DNA from: JAQGMV01 sp035525455 | GTDB lineage: Bacteria; Pseudomonadota; Gammaproteobacteria; Burkholderiales; SG8-41 | Reading direction: 5' to 3' | Assembly (NCBI GenBank): GCA_035525455.1 | Contig: DATLEF010000174.1 | Coordinates: forward strand, 12,222-76,221 | Length of the DNA stretch: 64,000 nucleotides | In this document: in pieces, positions 43,118 through 51,391 of the stretch | Layout of the letters: each line of letters starts with the position of its first letter | How positions within the stretch are numbered: the first letter of the stretch is position 1 | The notes under the pieces: model-generated | Database searches by the model: none | Seen by the model: only the letters and a program-made list of their open reading frames with translations | What the model was told of the DNA's origin: nothing | Translations under genes and position numbers: made by a program

Positions 43118-43683
43118 AATGCAGCTCACTCGCCCTGATCGTTTTGTTTGGCTTCAATCCGCAAACAGTCCTGGCCCAGGCGATCGATTACGCGCGCAGC
43201 CAGATCACCGTCCAGTCGCGCCAGATGAATGTTCCTGTCGAAGCGCCGTTCACGAAATTCAACGCACAAATCGTGTTCGACCCGTTACGGCTGGAAGCAT
43301 CCTCGGCACGCGTGGATATCGATCTTGCGAGCTTCGATATCGGCGATGCCGACGTGAACGAAAACGTCCGGGATCGCAACTGGTTCGACACGAAAAATCA
43401 CCCGATTGCACGCTTTGTTTCCTCTTCGATACGTTCTCTCGGAGGAGGCCGCTTTGAGGTGCGCGGACCGCTCACGATCAAAGGCAAGACACAGGAAGTC
43501 GCAGGACCGTTCACACTCAAGACGAATGGCGCCGACCGTGTTTTCGAAGGCGCTTTTGCAATACGCCGCCTGCAGTACAGCGTGGGCGACGGCGTGTGGC
43601 GCGATACGAGCGTCGTGGCCGACGAAGTGCAGGTCAAGTTCCGGCTATATCAGCTCGGGCAGAAGCCTGCGTCGAAGAAATGA
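43114..43683 (+). CDS. YceI family periplasmic lipid/quinone-binding protein
   Basis: 189 residues with a signal peptide (cut near VLAQA). The barrel is recognised by AIDYARSQITVQSRQ, VDIDLASFDIGDADVNENVR and the RDRNWFDTKNHPIARF segment. YceI proteins bind long polyprenyl or fatty chains in a lipocalin-like barrel. Cotranscribed with cytochrome b561 through a 4-nt overlap, so the pair may handle a quinone-type molecule. Confidence 0.92.
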   Translation: MKCSSLALIVLFGFNPQTVLAQAIDYARSQITVQSRQMNVPVEAPFTKFNAQIVFDPLRLEASSARVDIDLASFDIGDADVNENVRDRNWFDTKNHPIARFVSSSIRSLGGGRFEVRGPLTIKGKTQEVAGPFTLKTNGADRVFEGAFAIRRLQYSVGDGVWRDTSVVADEVQVKFRLYQLGQKPASKK

Positions 43684-43709
43684 GAACTTGGAGGTCGTAG
43701 GCGAAGCGC

Positions 43710-45911
43710 TCAAGCGCTCCGGATGGTCATTCGGTTCAACGTCACATAATCGGTTTTGCCGCTGCCGAGCAGGGGCAGCGACGCTACTTTCACGATGCGC
43801 CGGGCGACCGCCAGATCCTGTGCGCCGATCTGGCGCGCAGCTTCCACGAGCATCAGTCGATCGAGACGCGGATCGGTCGTAAAGAGAACCGTGCTTTCAC
43901 CCCTACCGCTGATCTGCTCGACGGTGGCGGCGTGCTTGTGCTCGGACGATGCCGCATAGGCAATGCGCTCTACGAGCTCGAGCGATACCATTTCACCGGC
44001 TATTTTCGCGAAGCGCTTCACCCGTCCGAGTATCGTCAAGTAACCGTCCTCGTCCACTTCGACCACGTCGCCGGTGTTGTACCAGCCTGTTCCCACTTCG
44101 GAGCGTGGCGGATGCAACACGCCCGGCTGCTCGTAGAAATAGTACCCGGTCATCAGATGGGGACTGCGGACGTGAAGCGCGCCGCCGCGCGCGATGCCGG
44201 CCACGGGGACGAGCCGCCACTCGACGCGCGGGAGGAACCGCCCAACGCTGCCTTCACGGTACGCGAGCGGCGTGTTCAGCGCGATCGTGGGTCCGCACTC
44301 GGTCGCGCCATATCCCTCCATGATGCGCAGCCCGAACTTCGTCGCCCACAACCTCTCGACCTCCGGATTGAGCTTTTCTCCGCCGGACACGACAACCCGC
44401 ACGCGATAGAAATCGTACTCGTGCGCCTGGCGCGCATAGTGGCCGAGAAAAGTGCTGGTACCGAAGACATACGTGCAGTCCCGGGTGTACGCGAATTCGG
44501 GTATGAGACGATAGTGGAGCGGCGTCGTGTACAAAAAAAGCCGCGTGCCGCTGAGTATCGGCATCAGGGTGCAGGCCGTGAGGCCGTAGGTGTGATACAT
44601 CGGCAGCGCATTGAGGTACTTGTCGTTCGCGCCAAAGTCGATCACCGCGCGCATCTGCGCCATGTTCGCAAGCATGGAATCGTGTGAAATCGCGACTCCT
44701 TTGGAACGTGCCTCCGATCCGGACGTGAACAGTATGACCGCGACCGCAGCGGGATCCTGCTGCGGAAAAGACGAGCGCGGACGCAGCATTGCGCGCAGGA
44801 TCCATAGCTTGTCGCGCGTGCGCAAGCTCATCCGCAAGTCTTCGAGATACACGAGATTCACGGACTGCAGGGCCCGCACGCTGGCCTCGAGGCGCGCGAC
44901 CTGCACGAAACGGCGCGAGGTGATGACTGTTCGCACGCCCGCGGCGACGCACGCAGCGCTCATTGCCTCAGGCCCGGCGCTATAGTTGAGCATTGCAGCG
45001 ACGCGGCGCATCGCCGTGAGCCCGAAAACGAGCGCAACGGTGGTCGAAAGATTCGGCAGCATGACGCCGACAATTTCGCCTTCTGCGCTCACGCGCGAGG
45101 TCAATCGCGCAAGCGCAAGCGCGGTTTTCAGCAGTGTTCCGTACGTCTCCGGCTGCTGCCGCGCGTCTTCGATGATCGGCGTCGAACGGCCATGCAGGGT
45201 TGCGGCGTCCAGCAAGGCCTCGAACAATGTCTGTTTGCGTCTCGCGTCGACCATCATCCGCTGCAGGATGGACAGCATTTCGTCCGCAAGAGCGCGCCGC
45301 CGCTGGCGGCCGCTGAGACCCGGTTTCATGGTTATTTCGACCGGAGCCTGCACGTGCAGCGTGACGCGCGGGAACCACCGCTTCGGTGCCGCGCCCCCGA
45401 CTGCGGACCCATGCGAATACAGCGTTCCGCCGATGTGCACCGGGACGATACGCGCGTCGCTGCGCGCCGCGATGAGCCCCGCTGAGTCGTAGATTTTCAT
45501 CACGGTGCCGGTAGTCGAAACGCGACCCTGAGGAAAGATCGCCACCGTCTCGCCTCGCTGCACTTGCCGAACCAGACGCTTGAGGGCGAGTGGCCGCGAG
45601 GGATCGAGCACTACGAAATTCAGCGTGCGCCCGAACAGTCGCACGAGGGGGTTTCGCACCGCTTCCGGCGTGACCACGACGGTAGTCACTCGCGTGAGGA
45701 ACAAACCGAGCAGCACCCCGTCGAATAGCGAGTCGTGATTCGCGACCACGAGTGTCCGACCCGCACCCAAGGCCCCGAGGTCGCCCTCCACCCGCACCCG
45801 CAGCAGCGCGCGCAAGCTTGAGCGCAAAAGCGTGCGTATCACTTTAACAATCGCTTTTAAGTATCTGAGTTTGTGCAGATAGCTTTTACTTTGTCTCGTT
45901 TCTGCCGTCAA
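43710..45911 (-). CDS. aas: Aas-type acyltransferase/acyl-ACP synthetase fusion
   Basis: 733 residues. The N-terminal PlsC-type domain has NHDSLFDG (HX4D) and IFPQGRVSTTG (E. coli has FPEGR). The C-terminal AMP-binding domain has FTSGSEARSKGVA, EGYGATECGP and NTGDVVEVDEDGYLTI. Aas re-acylates lysophosphatidylethanolamine and makes acyl-ACP from free fatty acids. The start is a TTG at 45911 with no clear Shine-Dalgarno; the first 20-25 residues, coded by AT-rich DNA, may be leader, and a GTG at 45842 is the alternative. It is divergent from rpfF, so it may provide or recycle acyl-ACP for signal synthesis (inference). Confidence 0.9.
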   Translation of the reverse strand: MTAETRQSKSYLHKLRYLKAIVKVIRTLLRSSLRALLRVRVEGDLGALGAGRTLVVANHDSLFDGVLLGLFLTRVTTVVVTPEAVRNPLVRLFGRTLNFVVLDPSRPLALKRLVRQVQRGETVAIFPQGRVSTTGTVMKIYDSAGLIAARSDARIVPVHIGGTLYSHGSAVGGAAPKRWFPRVTLHVQAPVEITMKPGLSGRQRRRALADEMLSILQRMMVDARRKQTLFEALLDAATLHGRSTPIIEDARQQPETYGTLLKTALALARLTSRVSAEGEIVGVMLPNLSTTVALVFGLTAMRRVAAMLNYSAGPEAMSAACVAAGVRTVITSRRFVQVARLEASVRALQSVNLVYLEDLRMSLRTRDKLWILRAMLRPRSSFPQQDPAAVAVILFTSGSEARSKGVAISHDSMLANMAQMRAVIDFGANDKYLNALPMYHTYGLTACTLMPILSGTRLFLYTTPLHYRLIPEFAYTRDCTYVFGTSTFLGHYARQAHEYDFYRVRVVVSGGEKLNPEVERLWATKFGLRIMEGYGATECGPTIALNTPLAYREGSVGRFLPRVEWRLVPVAGIARGGALHVRSPHLMTGYYFYEQPGVLHPPRSEVGTGWYNTGDVVEVDEDGYLTILGRVKRFAKIAGEMVSLELVERIAYAASSEHKHAATVEQISGRGESTVLFTTDPRLDRLMLVEAARQIGAQDLAVARRIVKVASLPLLGSGKTDYVTLNRMTIRSA

Positions 45912-45953
45912 ACCCGCGTACTAGAGTGTGTTGGTAACCCGCCACACCCACAG

Positions 45954-45967
45954 TTTGTGCATACAAA
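45954..45967. promoter_or_regulatory. Palindrome TTTGT-GCAT-ACAAA in the aas-rpfF intergenic region
   Basis: A 14-bp inverted repeat located between the divergent aas and rpfF genes. The region 45990-46110 is markedly AT-richer than its surroundings, with a TATAAA box about 20 nt before the rpfF ATG. A binding site for a regulator of both genes is possible but not shown. Confidence 0.3.
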
Positions 45968-46130
45968 GTCCTTTAGCGCGAAGGACCACCATAGGTAGTG
46001 TTAGAGGCTATTCCTCAAGAAGAAAAGAGAAATCTATCAATTTGTTAGATTTGCTTTTTAAGCAGTGCTGTCCTTTAATCTTCAACGAATAGTGTGAACT
46101 TATTCCTATAAAAGCCCGGAGATTACTCAC

Positions 46131-47060
46131 ATGGAAATGCGCATCCCTGCCGCCCTGCTCGATCCGCGCCAGCAGCCCGCCAGCACCCCCATTCCACGCG
46201 GTATCGAATTCTCGATATCTCCACAGCTGACGGCTCACTTCGATAAAGAGCAGCGCGCGATGTGGTCTCACTGGAGCGCCGAGCCGAGGCCTTGTTTCAA
46301 TCCGAGCCTGTTGGCGGACATCCGCTCGTACTACGAATTTCTTTCGCAAACGGACGGTCACGTCATGTGCGACGGAGAAGAGCATCCGCTCGAATACGTC
46401 GTGCTGGCCTCGGGCATGCAGGGCGTGTTCAATCTCGGCGGCGATCTGGACCTCTTCAAACAACTCATCGGTGCGCACGACCGGTCGGGGCTGCAGCGCT
46501 ACGGGCGCGCCTGCATCGACGTGCTGTTTCGCAATTACATCGCACATGAGCTGCCCGGCGTGACCACCATATCGCTCGTTCAGGGTGAATGCCTTGGAGG
46601 GGGCTTCGAGGCAGCGCTTTCGTCGGACGTGATCGTGGCGGAAAAAAGCTCGCGATTCGGCTTCCCCGAGATCCTCTTCAATCTTTTTCCCGGCATGGGC
46701 GCGTATTCATTCCTCGACCGCAAGGTCGGACAAAAGGCCGCGGAGGCGATCATCACCAGCGGAAAGATCTACACCGCCGAGGAAATGCACGCACTGGGTG
46801 TCGTCGACGTCGTCGCCGAGGACGGCCAGGGTGAGGCGGAAGTCGCGGCGCTCATCAAGAAGCGCGCACGCATGCGCAATGGACTTTCAGCGCTCGCCGC
46901 GACCCGCCGTCGCGTGCATTCGATCACATTCGAAGAATTGCTAGACGTGGTCCAGATCTGGGTCGACGCGGCGCTGCGAGTGAACTTGAGGGATCTCAAG
47001 CTGATGCAGCGGCTGGTGTCGCGCCAGAACGGCATGAACGATCCGCAGCAGATGCATTAG
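46131..47060 (+). CDS. rpfF: RpfF-type DSF (cis-2-unsaturated fatty acid) synthase
   Basis: 309 residues of the crotonase superfamily. EPRPCFNPSLL, VFNLGGDLDLF, GGGFEAALSSDV, FGFPEILFNLFPGMGAYSFL and IYTAEE...GVVDVVAEDGQGE match RpfF. The two catalytic Glu align with Glu160 (GGGFE) and Glu180 (FPE), the same 20-residue spacing as E141/E161 in the Xanthomonas enzyme. RpfF converts 3-hydroxyacyl-ACP to the cis-2 acid and releases it as a diffusible signal. GGAG lies 9 nt before the ATG. The downstream MerR-PAS-GGDEF-EAL gene is in the same direction, 133 nt away. Confidence 0.93.
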   Translation: MEMRIPAALLDPRQQPASTPIPRGIEFSISPQLTAHFDKEQRAMWSHWSAEPRPCFNPSLLADIRSYYEFLSQTDGHVMCDGEEHPLEYVVLASGMQGVFNLGGDLDLFKQLIGAHDRSGLQRYGRACIDVLFRNYIAHELPGVTTISLVQGECLGGGFEAALSSDVIVAEKSSRFGFPEILFNLFPGMGAYSFLDRKVGQKAAEAIITSGKIYTAEEMHALGVVDVVAEDGQGEAEVAALIKKRARMRNGLSALAATRRRVHSITFEELLDVVQIWVDAALRVNLRDLKLMQRLVSRQNGMNDPQQMH

Positions 47061-47193
47061 AGGAGATCGGTCCGGACGCCAAATCCGCAGTCGCCCGCGC
47101 GCCGAGGCTTTGATACACTCCCGCGCGAATCAGGCCCTATATTATGAGAGGCCGCTGACGCTGCAGTAAGGGCTCCGCTTATCTACGCAAGAT

Positions 47194-49125
47194 ATGGAAT
47201 ACAGCATACAGGACGTGTCCGGTCTTCTGGGTATACCGATCCAGAAGCTGCGCCGTTGGGACGAACAGGGCGTCCTGGTCGCTCTGCGGACGTCCGGCGG
47301 GCATCGCCGCTATTCGAAGGAGCTCATCGACCGGCTCGCCGCATCGGGTTTGAGCGCAAGCGCGGAAAAAACATCGCAGGAGCTCGCGACCGTGAAGCGC
47401 GCTCTCGCCGAGAAACGCCGCATCATTCAGCTGCTGCTCGAAAGCGAGAACCGCTACCGCGATCTGGTCGAGACCTCGCACGATCTCATCTGGGCCACCG
47501 ACTCGCAGGGCCGTTTCACGTACCTCAATACCGCCGCGCAGGACATTTTCGGGCTCGCGCCCAAAGACCTCATAGGGCGCTGCTTCTTTAATTTCGAGGC
47601 CGGCGCGGCGCACATCGCCAACCGCCGTTTTCTCGCAACGCTGCGCAAGGGCGGAGAGGTCAAGAACTATGTGACGCACGTGTTGACCGCAGGCGGCGAA
47701 AACCGCTGGATCGGCATCAACGCCCGTCTCACGCACGACGAAAATGGCGACGTGCTCGGCATACGCGGCACGGCCCGCGACATTACCGAGCAGCACCTCG
47801 CCACGCAGCGCATCGAACATCTCGCGCTTCACGACCCGCTCACCGACCTCCCCAACCGTCACGCGCTGCAGATCCGCATCGAGCAGGCGCTCGGTGAGGA
47901 CGCAGTCGGCGCACTCATCTTTTTCGACATCGATCACTTCAAGTACGTCAACGACAACTTTGGTCATCGCTCCGGCGATCAGCTGATCGTGGGCGTTGGC
48001 AGCGTCTTGCGCGACATCACCCGCCCCTGCCACGGCGAGCTTTACCGGCTGGGCGGGGATGAATTTGCAATCCATCTGCCGGACGCCCTGCGCAAGCACG
48101 CGAAGGAAACTGCCGAAAGCGCGCTCGACGCCGTCCGGCACTACCGTTTTCACGCGAGCGACCAGCGCATCGTGTCCAATCTCTCGGTCTCCGCCGGTAT
48201 TGCGCTCTATCCGTTCCACGGCAGCGATGTGCCGGGCCTTTTCTCCAACGTCGACATTTCGATGTATCAGGCGAAAGAGCTGGGCCGCAATCGTTACGTG
48301 CTGTTCGATCAGGCATCCGATAACCTGCGCAGCACGCATAAGCGCATCCATTGGGCCAAGCGTCTGCGCGATGCGCTCGACGAGGACCGCATCACGCTTT
48401 TTGCGCAGCCGGTCGTGCGCTTGAGCGATCAGAAAACGGTGCATCACGAAGTCCTCGTGCGGCTGCGTGACGATGCGGGCGGCCTCATCATGCCGTCGAC
48501 CTTCATCGAGCTGGCCGAGTCGCTCTCACTGATCCAGGAAATCGATTATCAGGTGGTCGACAAGCTGCTCGCATTCATGCGCGAGCACGATCAGATCGGC
48601 CGCAAGGTGCGTTACTTCGTGAACCTGTCGCGGGTCTCGATTTCGGACCAACGCTGGATCAGGCGCTTCGTGTCGCTGCTGAAGACGAGCAGCATCGATC
48701 CGAGCCAGCTCGTTTTCGAGATCACGGAAACGGCGGCGATGTCCGAAATCGACGTGACGCTCACGTTCATCAACAAGCTGAAGGACATGGGTTGCCGTTT
48801 CGCTCTCGACGATTTCGGCGCCGGTTTCAGCTCCTTCTACTATCTCAAGCGCTTCGAAGTCGATTACCTCAAGATCGACGGGAGCTTCATCCGCGACCTG
48901 GCGACGGACGAAGGAAGCCGTCTATTCGTGCGCGCGTTGAACGACGTGGCGCAGGGGCTTTCGAAGCAGGTCGTCGCGGAATGGATCGAATCGCCGGAGG
49001 TGCTGAAGCTGCTCGTGCAAATGGGCGTGCAGTTCGGCCAGGGTTATCTCTTCCGCAAGCCCGTGCCCATCGAAGAGACGCTCGTGCTTCCCGCTTCTCG
49101 CGTATTGCAGGCTCGCATCGGCTGA
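47194..49125 (+). CDS. MerR-like DNA-binding head fused to PAS-GGDEF-EAL (c-di-GMP enzyme/regulator)
   Basis: 643 residues. Residues 1-50 are a MerR-type winged helix (YSIQDVSGLLGIPIQKLRRW, RTSGGHRRYS). A short coiled coil spans about 58-85, then PAS (about 85-200), GGDEF (about 205-370) with an intact GGDEF at 287-291, and EAL (about 385-640). The EAL motif is EVL (419-421); Asn, Glu, DDFG, Lys and QGY catalytic-region motifs are retained. The inhibitory RxxD site is absent (RPCH). DSF-binding RpfR proteins have PAS-GGDEF-EAL after an RpfF-binding domain; here that domain is replaced by DNA-binding. Placement after rpfF suggests a DSF or fatty-acid sensor that also binds DNA. Confidence 0.92.
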   Translation: MEYSIQDVSGLLGIPIQKLRRWDEQGVLVALRTSGGHRRYSKELIDRLAASGLSASAEKTSQELATVKRALAEKRRIIQLLLESENRYRDLVETSHDLIWATDSQGRFTYLNTAAQDIFGLAPKDLIGRCFFNFEAGAAHIANRRFLATLRKGGEVKNYVTHVLTAGGENRWIGINARLTHDENGDVLGIRGTARDITEQHLATQRIEHLALHDPLTDLPNRHALQIRIEQALGEDAVGALIFFDIDHFKYVNDNFGHRSGDQLIVGVGSVLRDITRPCHGELYRLGGDEFAIHLPDALRKHAKETAESALDAVRHYRFHASDQRIVSNLSVSAGIALYPFHGSDVPGLFSNVDISMYQAKELGRNRYVLFDQASDNLRSTHKRIHWAKRLRDALDEDRITLFAQPVVRLSDQKTVHHEVLVRLRDDAGGLIMPSTFIELAESLSLIQEIDYQVVDKLLAFMREHDQIGRKVRYFVNLSRVSISDQRWIRRFVSLLKTSSIDPSQLVFEITETAAMSEIDVTLTFINKLKDMGCRFALDDFGAGFSSFYYLKRFEVDYLKIDGSFIRDLATDEGSRLFVRALNDVAQGLSKQVVAEWIESPEVLKLLVQMGVQFGQGYLFRKPVPIEETLVLPASRVLQARIG

Positions 49126-49185
49126 TATCGTCGGTCGCCGGCGCGCGCCCCTCCAGGCGCGGATGTCGCATGCGAGCGTAGGCGC

Positions 49186-49755
49186 TCACGGCGCAGTCCA
49201 TTCCCCCCGTACGATTTTTTCGGCCCAGAAAAGGCCCGTGATCGCCTTGGGTTCGGTGATTCGCCCCTGCCTCACCCACTCGACCGCTTCATCGATCGTA
49301 AGCTCGAAGACTTCGAGGAACTCATCGTCGTCCAGGGCGTGCCCGACGTGCGTGAGGTTGCGCGCGAGGTAAATCTCGATGTGCTCGTCCGCGAATCCGA
49401 TGCAGGGATGAAGCGTCCCGAGGTGGTGCCACTCTCCGGCTTCGTAGCCGCACTCCTCCTTCAGCTCGCGCTGCGCCGTGCGGAGCGGCTCTTCTCCCGG
49501 ATCGATCTTGCCTGCAGGCAGCTCGATGAAATGGCGCCGCAGCGGATAACGGAACTGGCGCTCGAAGAGGAGAGTGCGCTCGTCCACGAAGGCGAGCACG
49601 GTTACAGCGCCGGGGTGCTCTATGTACTCGCGCGTCGCCAGGCGGCCGTTGGGCAGGCGGACCGTATCGACACGCACGTGCAGCAGGTTGCCGTCGAAGA
49701 CACCGCGCGAAGAGACCGTGGATTCGGTGAAATCTTCCGGCTGCGATTTACTCAT
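49186..49755 (-). CDS. NUDIX hydrolase (ADP-ribose pyrophosphatase type)
   Basis: 189 residues. The Nudix box is GKIDPGEEPLRTAQRELKEE followed by CGY, and the N-terminal VRLPNGRLATREYIEHPGAV is typical of the ADP-ribose pyrophosphatase group, which hydrolyses ADP-ribose to AMP and ribose 5-phosphate. ATG 49755 is used because it begins the family N-terminus; a start at 49788 is possible. It lies downstream of the MerR-PAS-GGDEF-EAL gene on the opposite strand. Confidence 0.9.
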   Translation of the reverse strand: MSKSQPEDFTESTVSSRGVFDGNLLHVRVDTVRLPNGRLATREYIEHPGAVTVLAFVDERTLLFERQFRYPLRRHFIELPAGKIDPGEEPLRTAQRELKEECGYEAGEWHHLGTLHPCIGFADEHIEIYLARNLTHVGHALDDDEFLEVFELTIDEAVEWVRQGRITEPKAITGLFWAEKIVRGEWTAP

Positions 49756-49817
49756 GCCTGGACTCCGTTCGTCGGCATCACCGAACAAACTCTAAGCTGA
49801 TCGAAGAGATTCACTGA

Positions 49818-49924
49818 ATGTGCTTATAGCGGCGGTAGCCGTTTAAGGGTGACTTATCATCGTGGTTCTTATGTGCATATAGCGGCGGTAGCCGCTTAAG
49901 GGGTGACTTATCATCGTGGTTCTT
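49818..49924 (-). repeat. Two tandem copies of a 53-nt stem-loop element after nuoN
   Basis: Copy 1 is 49818-49870 and copy 2 is 49871-49924; they differ by two substitutions and one single-base insertion. On the minus strand (the sense of nuo mRNA) each begins AAGAACCACGATGATAAGTC and contains the hairpin AGCGGC, TACC, GCCGCT. Copy 2 is perfect; copy 1 has AACGGC and is weaker. The array starts right at the nuoN stop codon. No T-run follows. It is neither a standard terminator nor part of nuoN. Confidence 0.8.
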
Positions 49925-51378
49925 CACAGTGACGCCTGGATCGAGTACAGGCAGAGCGCCATCAGCGGCTGCGGCACGATGCCGAACAGGAGCACCGCAG
50001 CCCCGTTCAGACTCATCAGCACCTTGACGTCGCCGTCTGGGGTGATCGGTGCCGTATCCTGCGGCGCATCGAAGTACATGAGCTTGACCAGGCGCAGGTA
50101 GTAGAAGGCCCCCACCACGGAGAACAACACGGCAACGACGGCGACGCCGATAAAACCAACGCTCAGCACTGACTGCAGGACGGCGAGCTTCGCATAGAAC
50201 CCGACGGTAGGTGGAATGCCGGTCATCGAGAACATGATGAGAAGCATGATGAAGGCGTACCAGGGACTGCGCTGGTTGAGGCCCTTGAAGTCGTCCAGCC
50301 TGTCGGCCTCGAAGCCGCTGCGCGAGAGCAGGAGCAGCATGCCGAACGCGCCGAGGTTCGTCAGGACATAGACCACCATATAGAACATCGCAGCGCTGAA
50401 GCCGTTGGCGTCGCCGGCGAGCGCGCCCAGAAGAACGAACCCCATGTGCGAGATCGTGGAATAGGCGAGCATGCGTTTGAGATTGGTCTGCACGATCGCC
50501 GTCACGTTGCCGATGACGAGGGACAGGACGGCCATCACGGTCAGCATTTGCTGCCACTCGATGACGAGCACATCCGCGCCCAGCGCCTGAGCGAGCAGCC
50601 TTACCAGGAGCGCGAACCCCGCGAGCTTGGGCGCGGTGCTCACGAACAGCGTGACGGCGCTCGGCGCACCATGGTAGACGTCGGGGACCCACATGTGAAA
50701 CGGCACGACACCCAGCTCGAAGCCGATACCCGCGACGATGAAGACGAGGCCAAAAATGAGCACCGCATTGCGTGGACCGACCGCGCCTTCGCCGATGATT
50801 TGCGCGAGCTCCGTGATCTCGAGCGTGCCTGTGGCGCCGTAAATCATCGACATGCCGTAAAGCAGCATGCCGGACGCCAGGGCGCCGAGGACGAAGTACT
50901 TCATTGCAGCCTCGGTCGCAACGGCCGAATCGCGCTGCAGCGCTACCATAGCGTAGGTCGAAAGCATCATGAGCTCGAGTCCGAGATACAGGACGAGCAG
51001 ATGATTGGCCGAGACCATGACCATCATGCCGAGCGTTGCGAAAAGCACGAGCGCGAAGAACTCGCCCCGGAATAGGCCGCGCGCCGCGGCATAGGGCCGC
51101 GCGTAGGCGAGCACCAGCATGATCGTGAGGCAGATGAAGAGCTTCAGCACGCCCGACATGAGGTCGCCTACGAACATGCCGCTGAACGTATAGACCGGCT
51201 CGGGGCGCGACCAGGCCAAGATGAGGAACACGCAGCCGATGAGCGACGCCTGAGTGAGCCCGTAGGTGACGATCCGGTTCTCATCGCTCACGAAAAGATC
51301 CGCGATCAGCACGACGCACACTGCGAGCAGTAGAAAAAGCTCGGGAAACGCGGGCCACAGAGGCTGAATGAACTGCAT
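49924..51378 (-). CDS. nuoN: NADH-quinone oxidoreductase subunit N
   Basis: 484 residues and about 14 membrane helices, one of the three antiporter-like proton-pumping subunits. NVTAIVQTNLKRMLAYSTIS and MGFVLLG give the conserved central Lys helix; the GxxF-type loops and PFHMWVPDVYHGAP (with Asp) are the shared antiporter signature. Last gene of the nuo operon, 13 nt after nuoM. Confidence 0.96.
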   Translation of the reverse strand: MQFIQPLWPAFPELFLLLAVCVVLIADLFVSDENRIVTYGLTQASLIGCVFLILAWSRPEPVYTFSGMFVGDLMSGVLKLFICLTIMLVLAYARPYAAARGLFRGEFFALVLFATLGMMVMVSANHLLVLYLGLELMMLSTYAMVALQRDSAVATEAAMKYFVLGALASGMLLYGMSMIYGATGTLEITELAQIIGEGAVGPRNAVLIFGLVFIVAGIGFELGVVPFHMWVPDVYHGAPSAVTLFVSTAPKLAGFALLVRLLAQALGADVLVIEWQQMLTVMAVLSLVIGNVTAIVQTNLKRMLAYSTISHMGFVLLGALAGDANGFSAAMFYMVVYVLTNLGAFGMLLLLSRSGFEADRLDDFKGLNQRSPWYAFIMLLIMFSMTGIPPTVGFYAKLAVLQSVLSVGFIGVAVVAVLFSVVGAFYYLRLVKLMYFDAPQDTAPITPDGDVKVLMSLNGAAVLLFGIVPQPLMALCLYSIQASL

Positions 51379-51391
51379 GTTCGTGGTTTCC

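Noticed and set aside
43710..45911. Aas-like protein reported with a TTG start at 45911
   Set aside because: The extra N-terminal 20-25 residues are uncertain and not used as evidence; GTG 45842 remains an alternative. The gene call itself is kept.
47179..48447. A 422-residue open frame antisense to the PAS-GGDEF-EAL gene
   Set aside because: It is a codon-bias shadow of the real gene; the sense strand carries intact PAS and GGDEF domains.
49818..49924. CRISPR array
   Set aside because: The two units abut with no spacer and there are only two; no cas genes are in the window.
49811..50692. A minus-strand frame in the nuoN region whose last part reads as a repeated KNHDDKSPL peptide
   Set aside because: The upstream part is out of frame with nuoN. 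The repeated peptide is just the translation of the two tandem 53-nt copies, not a gene.
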